NCBI GenBank assembly: GCA_016189965.1 | Contig: JACPRL010000129.1 | Span: 1-10,199, forward strand | DNA from: Acidobacteriota bacterium | GTDB lineage: Bacteria; Acidobacteriota; Terriglobia; Acidiferrales; 2-02-FULL-67-57 | Direction: 5' to 3' | Length of the DNA stretch: 10,199 nucleotides | Shown here: positions 6,890 through 10,199 of the stretch, one piece after another | Numbering within the stretch: position 1 is the first letter of the stretch | Layout: each line of letters opens with the position of its first letter | Program-made: the position numbers and the translations under genes | Notes under the pieces: model-generated | Database searches by the model: none | What the model saw: only the letters and a program-made list of their open reading frames with translations | What the model was told of the DNA's origin: nothing

Positions 6890-7053
6890 GTGTGACAACC
6901 GGTGACTTTCGTCAGGGCACGCCTTCAGGCGTGCCGTAACCGTCGCTCTTTCAACGCGGCTTTTCGCAGCGAGGCGACAGCCGAGCGCAGACCCCGAGCG
7001 AAGTCGAGGGGAGCCGCTGAGGGCCTGAGAATTGAGTTTTCACGCAGACTCTG
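6890..7053 (-). repeat. Palindromic dispersed repeat, copy A (overlaps the 3' end of ydcF-like gene)
   Basis: This matches 9133-9251 in the same orientation. Shared blocks include GTGTGACAACC, the hairpin GGCACGCC-TTCA-GGCGTGCC (6916-6935, perfect 8-bp stem), TTTCAACGCGGCTTT and GAGAATTGAGTTTTCAC. Compared with copy B it has a 48-nt insertion (6964-7011) exactly in the loop of the second stem GCGGC/GCCGC. The insertion contains CCCCGAGCGAAGTCGAGGGG, a quasi-palindrome of a type common in intergenic repeats. Copy A encodes the last ~38 residues of the YdcF-like protein. It could be a REP-type element; no RAYT transposase is in the window. Confidence 0.85.
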
Positions 7054-7734
7054 GCCGCCCTCCTCGGCCGGGGAGGGCAAGGTGAGGAGCTCCCACCAGG
7101 TGTGGACGGTTTTTAGCAGCTCGAGCAGGAAGTACTTCCGCCCGCTGCGCTGCTCCCACCAACGCTCGGGCTCGAAAGCGAGGTCGGGGGCGGCGCTGAC
7201 GATGACCCGGGTGCCGAGGGGGCGATAGACGGCACGGAAAATCTGCCGCGACCGGCGGGTGTGGAAGTTCGAAGTGACGACGATGAGCTTGCGGAAGTTG
7301 TGCTGCGCCAGGAGGGGGCGCAGGGCCAGGGCTTCCTCGAGAGTGGAGGTGGCGTCGGTGGGGGCGAGGATGAGATGCGCGGCGGGGACACCCAGCTCGG
7401 TGGCTTCGCGCTTCATCAACTCGGATTCGTGGAAATAGGTGCGGAAGGGGGTGCCGCTCAGAACGAGGCGCGGGGCCCAGCCGGCGCGGTAGAGGGCGAC
7501 GCCGTGGCGGAGGCGGTCGCCGCGGATGTTGTCGCCGCCGAGCACCACGATGGCCTGGGCTTTCTCGGGCGGCTCGTTGACGATCCATGCCTCGGCCGCC
7601 GCGCGCAGCAGGGGGGCACGCAACAGGTAGACGATGAGGGCAACGACGACGAGAAGGGCCACGACAATGACCCACAGCAAAGCGGCCCCGCGGGTCGAGG
7701 CGCGCGGCAAGCGACCAAGCGTGGCCAGAGTCAC
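6925..7734 (-). CDS. YdcF/DUF218-family membrane-anchored protein with repeat-derived tail
   Basis: This 269-residue protein starts at GTG 7734, one nt after the galT stop (TGA-A-GTG), so translation is coupled. Residues ~18-38 are an N-terminal membrane anchor. Residues ~58-215 are a DUF218/YdcF domain: AIVVLGGDNIRGDRL (61-75), VLSGT (91-95), ATSTLEEALAL near 128 at the usual ST.EN position, and IVVTSNFHTRRSRQIF (151-166). Family members are membrane proteins such as SanA, ElyC and YdcF linked to envelope integrity and peptidoglycan or polysaccharide precursor metabolism; their chemistry is poorly defined. The natural domain ends near residue 218. Residues ~232-269 and the stop codon come from dispersed repeat copy A, and ~219-230 also look like low-value GC-rich filler. 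Confidence 0.88.
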   Translation of the reverse strand: MTLATLGRLPRASTRGAALLWVIVVALLVVVALIVYLLRAPLLRAAAEAWIVNEPPEKAQAIVVLGGDNIRGDRLRHGVALYRAGWAPRLVLSGTPFRTYFHESELMKREATELGVPAAHLILAPTDATSTLEEALALRPLLAQHNFRKLIVVTSNFHTRRSRQIFRAVYRPLGTRVIVSAAPDLAFEPERWWEQRSGRKYFLLELLKTVHTWWELLTLPSPAEEGGQSLRENSILRPSAAPLDFARGLRSAVASLRKAALKERRLRHA

Positions 7735-7735
7735 T

Positions 7736-8719
7736 TCAGGAGTCCACGGGCAGACTGCGCAGGCTGGCGGCGGCGGCTTCCGGGGCCACGGTGGCGAAGT
7801 AGACCTCTTTGGTCAGGTAGGGCCGCGGCTTGTGCTGAGGCAGAGGCATCAGCTCGAAGTGCCAGTGGAAATCGTCTTCGACCGATTTCCAGTAGCCGAT
7901 GCGCTCGAGCGCGGTCAGGGTGTTGGGCGAAGTGTGCAGGGCGAGGTGGTAGTCGGGGACGAGCTGCTCGAGGCGCTGCCAGGAGCGGCGCAGCAGCCCG
8001 GCGAGCTCGGCGCGGTAGCGGCTGGCTTGGGGGTCGCGCTCGAAGCAGTGGGCGTGGCGGCGGGGCAGCACCCAGACTTCATAGGCCACGCGGGAGGCAA
8101 AAGGGCAGAGGGCCAGGTAGTTGTCGGTGGCTTCGACCAGGCGGGTCTTCTCCTTCAACTCCTGGCGCACCATGTCGCAGAACAGGCAGCGCTCCTTGAG
8201 CTCGAAGTAGTCGCGGGCCGAGCGCAGCTCGTGGAGGATGCGGCGGGGGACAAACGGCGTGGCGGCCACCTGCGAGTGCGAGTGGGGCACTTCCTGGCCG
8301 GCGCCGGCGTTCTTGAAGACGGAGACGTACTTGAAGCGGTCGTCTTTCTTGAGGTCGAGGAGGCGGCGGGCGTAGGCTTCCAGCACGCGGCTGATTTCTT
8401 CGTCGGAGGCCTGGCTGAGGTGGCGGTCGTGGTCGCGCAGCTCGACGATGACTTCGTGGGCGCCCACGCCGTTCATGCGGTCGTAGATGCCGTCGGCGAC
8501 GCGCGCCGTCTCGCCTTCGATGCGGAAGAGTGGGTCGAAATGCGGGAAGACGCGCACCTGCCAGGCAGGGGAGTTCTCCGGCAGAGTGAGCAGCGTAGGC
8601 GAGGGGGTGAGGTGCTCATTGCCCGGGCAGAGCGGGCAGTGCTCAGCGGGCCAGGCTTTTGAGGGGCCCTCGCGGATGACCACCCAGCTTCGCGTGACGG
8701 GGTCCTTGCGCAGTTCCAT
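7736..8719 (-). CDS. galT: GalT-family galactose-1-phosphate uridylyltransferase (HIT superfamily)
   Basis: This 327-residue protein is of normal length for GalT. The Zn-type CPLC pair is at 28/31. The active-site motif HSHSQ is at 146-150, with H148 the expected nucleotidylated histidine. A second CLFC pair is at 178/181, and the C-terminal FHWHFELMP is near 284-292. GalT transfers UMP from UDP-glucose to galactose-1-phosphate in the Leloir pathway through a uridylyl-histidine intermediate. No galK, galE or galM gene is nearby, and some GalT homologues act on other sugar phosphates, so substrate identity is inferred. The ATG at 8719 lies 15 nt after the small membrane gene, with only a weak ribosome site. 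It is in an operon with that gene and the YdcF-like gene. Confidence 0.88.
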   Translation of the reverse strand: MELRKDPVTRSWVVIREGPSKAWPAEHCPLCPGNEHLTPSPTLLTLPENSPAWQVRVFPHFDPLFRIEGETARVADGIYDRMNGVGAHEVIVELRDHDRHLSQASDEEISRVLEAYARRLLDLKKDDRFKYVSVFKNAGAGQEVPHSHSQVAATPFVPRRILHELRSARDYFELKERCLFCDMVRQELKEKTRLVEATDNYLALCPFASRVAYEVWVLPRRHAHCFERDPQASRYRAELAGLLRRSWQRLEQLVPDYHLALHTSPNTLTALERIGYWKSVEDDFHWHFELMPLPQHKPRPYLTKEVYFATVAPEAAAASLRSLPVDS

Positions 8720-8734
8720 CGAACCGGGAGTCGA

Positions 8735-8941
8735 TCAGGTGGACTTGGCGCGGCTGGCCGCGTAGCCGGCCACGCAAGCGAGAAACAGGAGAAAGCTCAG
8801 TTGCCAAAGGTGGCGCGGCAGGAATTGCGGCATGAACACTTGGATAATCTGGAAAGCGATCAGCGCCTTGTAGACAAGGGCCAGGACGGCGCACAGCCAT
8901 CCGCCCCAGTAGGTTGCTTCGACCAAAGATGAAGGTTGCAT
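8735..8941 (-). CDS. Small two-helix membrane protein, unknown function
   Basis: This 68-residue protein is first in the operon with galT and the YdcF-like gene. The ATG at 8941 has an excellent Shine-Dalgarno, AGGAGG, 5 nt upstream. Two hydrophobic helices are predicted by eye at ~12-36 and ~46-62, joined by a short MPQFLPRHL turn. The C-terminus is basic (SRAKST). No known family was recognised. The strong ribosome site and nearby near-consensus promoter argue that it is truly expressed. Its conserved pairing with galT, if found elsewhere, would suggest an envelope or polysaccharide role. Confidence 0.8.
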   Translation of the reverse strand: MQPSSLVEATYWGGWLCAVLALVYKALIAFQIIQVFMPQFLPRHLWQLSFLLFLACVAGYAASRAKST

Positions 8942-9009
8942 CGTCTCCTCCTCATGCCTGACGTAGGGGCCGAGGAAATCGGCGTCGAACCGTTGCCGAA
9001 CCGGGCGCT

Positions 9010-9038
9010 AGTCTATGAGGGGAACCCGAGCGGGTCAA
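9010..9038 (-). promoter_or_regulatory. Strong sigma70-like promoter of the small membrane protein-galT-ydcF operon
   Basis: On the minus strand, -35 TTGACC (9038-9033) and -10 TAGACT (9015-9010) have a 17-nt spacer, matching 5/6 and 4/6 of consensus. The predicted leader to ATG 8941 is about 60 nt. A long inverted repeat (9044-9080) begins 6 nt upstream of the -35. Confidence 0.65.
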
Positions 9039-9043
9039 GGCAA

Positions 9044-9080
9044 CAGTCGGGGGCCAGTACGGTCTGCGACCCCCCGACTG
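9044..9080. repeat. Inverted repeat upstream of the galT operon promoter
   Basis: CAGTCGGGGG (9044-9053) and CCCCCGACTG (9071-9080) are perfect 10-bp inverted arms around a 17-nt centre. They sit between nuoI and the promoter of the next operon. It could be a regulator site or a weak terminator for nuoI. The flanking T content is low on both strands, so neither role is established. Confidence 0.6.
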
Positions 9081-9132
9081 CCTAGGGCCCTGTGGTGTAG
9101 AAGCTTTGGTTTTTTCTGTAGGGGCTGAAGAG

Positions 9133-9251
9133 TGTGTGTGACAACCTGCGAGTTTCGTCAGGGCACGCCTTCAGGCGTGCCGTAAGTGTGTCGCCCTTTC
9201 AACGCGGCTTTAGCCGCTGAGGGCTTGAGAATTGAGTTTTCACAGGCTCTG
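9133..9251 (-). repeat. Palindromic dispersed repeat, copy B (just after nuoI)
   Basis: This is the compact copy of the repeat at 6890-7053, in the same orientation. It has a perfect hairpin GGCACGCC-TTCA-GGCGTGCC at 9162-9181 and a second stem GCGGC-TTTA-GCCGC at 9204-9217, which is intact here. It begins 18 nt after the nuoI stop and may act as a terminator or mRNA 3' stabiliser. With the operon promoter (9010-9038) and the inverted repeat (9044-9080), it accounts for most of the ~330-nt gap 8942-9269; no gene is seen there. Confidence 0.85.
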
Positions 9252-9269
9252 AAGCCCCGACCCCAGAGT

Positions 9270-9740
9270 CTAGCGGGTGTAGCGGACGGGGGTGGGACCT
9301 TCTTCGAGCAGGTGGCGGTCCCAGATGGCGCCGTGGCGCGTGTAGTAGGCCATCTCGAAGTCCTGGGTGAGCTCAAGCGCATCGGTGGGGCAGGCGTCTT
9401 CGCAGAGGCCGCAGAACATGCAGCGGGAGAGGTCGTAGGTGAAGTGGGTGAGGACCTTGCGGCGGCTCTTGTCGTCGCGCTGCCAGCCGACCACAATGAG
9501 GTTTTCCGGGCAGGCCAAGGCGCAGAGGTTGCAGGCGATGCAGAGGGTTTCGTTGGTCTCGGGGTTGTTGTTCAGGCGGGGCGCGCCGCGGTAGCGCTCG
9601 GCCACGATCGGGCGCTCCTGGGGGTACTGCTCGGTGTAGGTGTGCTTGGGTCGAGAATAGGCGAAGGTGCGGCGGAGGCCGGTGAGGAGGTCAACGAGCA
9701 GCAGCCGCTTCAGTTCGGCTTTCCAGTTGATCGCCGCCAT
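9270..9740 (-). CDS. nuoI: NADH-quinone oxidoreductase subunit I (2x[4Fe-4S] ferredoxin-like)
   Basis: This 156-residue protein has the NuoI layout. A basic amphipathic N-terminus (1-28) ends GLRRTFAYSRPKHTYTEQYP, matching the family's membrane-facing arm. Two ferredoxin motifs follow, CIACNLCALACP (Cys 67, 70, 73, 77) and CMFCGLCEDACP (Cys 107, 110, 113, 117), which ligate clusters N6a and N6b in the electron path of complex I to quinone. All eight cysteines are present. The ATG at 9740 has AAGGTG just upstream and a promoter candidate beside it. No other nuo gene is in the window, which is unusual because nuoI normally sits in a nuo cluster. It could be the sole dispersed copy or an extra paralogue; a related ferredoxin-type oxidoreductase subunit is the alternative. 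Confidence 0.9.
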   Translation of the reverse strand: MAAINWKAELKRLLLVDLLTGLRRTFAYSRPKHTYTEQYPQERPIVAERYRGAPRLNNNPETNETLCIACNLCALACPENLIVVGWQRDDKSRRKVLTHFTYDLSRCMFCGLCEDACPTDALELTQDFEMAYYTRHGAIWDRHLLEEGPTPVRYTR

Positions 9741-9746
9741 AGCTTC

Positions 9747-9775
9747 ACCTTACACGCTCGTTGGGCCTAGGTCAA
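9747..9775 (-). promoter_or_regulatory. Candidate promoter of nuoI, possibly leaderless
   Basis: On the minus strand, -35 TTGACC (9775-9770) and a weak TAnnnT-type -10, TAAGGT (9752-9747), are 17 nt apart. The -10 ends 6 nt before ATG 9740, so a transcript would start about at the start codon. The AAGGTG overlapping the -10 could instead be a ribosome site, so the two readings compete. Confidence 0.35.
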
Positions 9776-9835
9776 GCGAAGGGAAAGACAGGATGCATAG
9801 GAGGCAGAGGGGGGCAGGCGGAGAGCACCAGTGGA

Positions 9836-9844
9836 TGCTAGAAT
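9836..9844 (+). promoter_or_regulatory. Extended -10 promoter of tRNA-Ser
   Basis: TGC TAGAAT (TGn plus a 5/6 -10 hexamer) ends 6 nt before the first base of tRNA-Ser. There is no recognisable -35. A start at normal spacing would fall at or next to the mature 5' end. Confidence 0.5.
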
Positions 9845-9850
9845 GGTCGC

Positions 9851-9940
9851 GGAGGGGTGCCAGAGCGGTTGAACGGGCCCGCCTCGAAAGCGGGTGTGGG
9901 GGAAACTCCACCGTGGGTTCGAATCCCACCCCCTCCGCCA
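9851..9940 (+). tRNA. tRNA-Ser(CGA)
   Basis: This is a complete 90-nt class II tRNA. The acceptor pairs GGAGGGG with CCCCTCC. The anticodon stem CCCGC/GCGGG holds loop CTCGAAA, with anticodon CGA at 9885-9887. The long variable arm pairs GTGG(G)G with CTCCAC around GAAA. The T arm is GTGGG-TTCGAAT-CCCAC, followed by discriminator G and encoded CCA. It reads UCG serine codons. An AT-rich foreign-looking gene starts 41 nt downstream. Confidence 0.97.
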
Positions 9941-9980
9941 CAAGGTGGATTCATTACGAGGCTGAAGCGCGAAGCACTCG

Positions 9981-10199
9981 ATGGCTGATCAGAAACCAAC
10001 TGGGTTTTACGGCAATGATTGGCGGCAACAGTACGATAGGTTTATCTTGCAGCTCCGCGAAGAAGTCCGCGAGCTATATTGGGTGTACAACTTTTTCTTC
10101 CTTGTCAGCAGCGGTCTATTCGCTGCTTTTTCAATCAAGAATATGCCATCGGACTTTGCCGTCCCGACGAAGATTCTCGGCCTAGTCGTCTCCGTACAG
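9981..10199 (+). CDS. Putative membrane protein, 5' part only (runs off right edge), possible island gene
   Basis: The frame opens at ATG 9981 and stays open for 73 codons to the window edge. Residues 1-30 are hydrophilic and rich in Gln, Arg and Glu, probably helical. Residues ~32-52 (YWVYNFFFLVSSGLFAAFSI) form a membrane helix, and a second seems to start near 64 (KILGLVVSVQ). Its GC content by hand count is 107 of 219 (about 49%), clearly below its neighbours. Codon choice (TTT, AAT, TAT, CTA) also differs. No strong ribosome site was seen. The layout of a cytosolic helix followed by close membrane helices recalls small membrane effector families such as RipA-like or SLATT-type proteins, but this is only a loose impression. 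Alternative: an unrelated hypothetical membrane protein. Confidence 0.65.
   Translation, partial: MADQKPTGFYGNDWRQQYDRFILQLREEVRELYWVYNFFFLVSSGLFAAFSIKNMPSDFAVPTKILGLVVSVQ

Noticed and set aside
7261..8662. Overlapping plus-strand frames of 312 and 342 codons
   Set aside because: Antisense to galT and the YdcF-like gene, whose motifs and operon signals are clear; no conserved motif in the antisense products.
9186..9770. 194-codon plus-strand frame
   Set aside because: Antisense to nuoI and running through repeat copy B; no family features.
9750..9941. 63-codon minus-strand frame
   Set aside because: Antisense translation of tRNA-Ser (the GFEPTVEFP-type product is a known tRNA artefact).
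1..10199. CRISPR array, transposon ends, phage or toxin-antitoxin module
   Set aside because: No regularly spaced repeat series, transposase, integrase or recognisable toxin/antitoxin pair was seen on either strand.

Overview
The window is a GC-rich chromosomal stretch that looks like a soil-type Acidobacteria genome (inference). The reasons are the style of the exported Ig-repeat protein, the bactofilin plus methyltransferase-like pair, a Spy/CpxP-like protein with an RG-rich tail, and short palindromic intergenic repeats. Nearly all genes are on the minus strand. There is no CRISPR array, transposase, integrase or phage gene in view.

Layout, left to right. (1) 1-3092, minus: the first 1030 residues of a very large secreted protein with tandem Ig-like repeats, cut by the left edge. 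(2) 3184-3274, minus: a tRNA-Leu-like gene with an abnormal anticodon arm. (3) 3458-4786, minus: a membrane CHASE-PAS sensor with no output domain and a probable 1-nt frameshift near its N-terminus. It diverges from (4) 4847-5425, plus: a Spy/CpxP-type periplasmic protein closed by a clear terminator. (5) 6768-5591, minus: a bactofilin followed 8 nt later by a methyltransferase-like protein, behind a good sigma70-type promoter. (6) 8941-6925, minus: a tight operon of a two-helix membrane protein, a GalT-family nucleotidylyltransferase and a YdcF/DUF218 protein, with a near-consensus promoter. (7) 9740-9270, minus: a solitary NuoI-type 2x[4Fe-4S] ferredoxin subunit. (8) 9851-9940, plus: tRNA-Ser(CGA). 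Just after it, at 9981, a clearly AT-richer membrane-protein gene begins and runs off the right edge; this may be the start of an island integrated at the tRNA.

Two copies of a roughly 120-165 bp palindromic repeat sit in the same orientation at the 3' ends of ydcF and nuoI. The ydcF copy supplies the last ~38 codons and the stop codon, which lies in the loop of the repeat's hairpin. That copy also carries a 48-nt insertion exactly at the apex of its second hairpin.

Most of the window is ordinary core and envelope gene content. I do not see a convincing undescribed multi-gene system. The points most worth checking are the repeat-derived C-terminus of YdcF, the aberrant tRNA-Leu, the frameshifted output-less sensor beside a Spy-like gene, and the tRNA-Ser/low-GC boundary at the right end.
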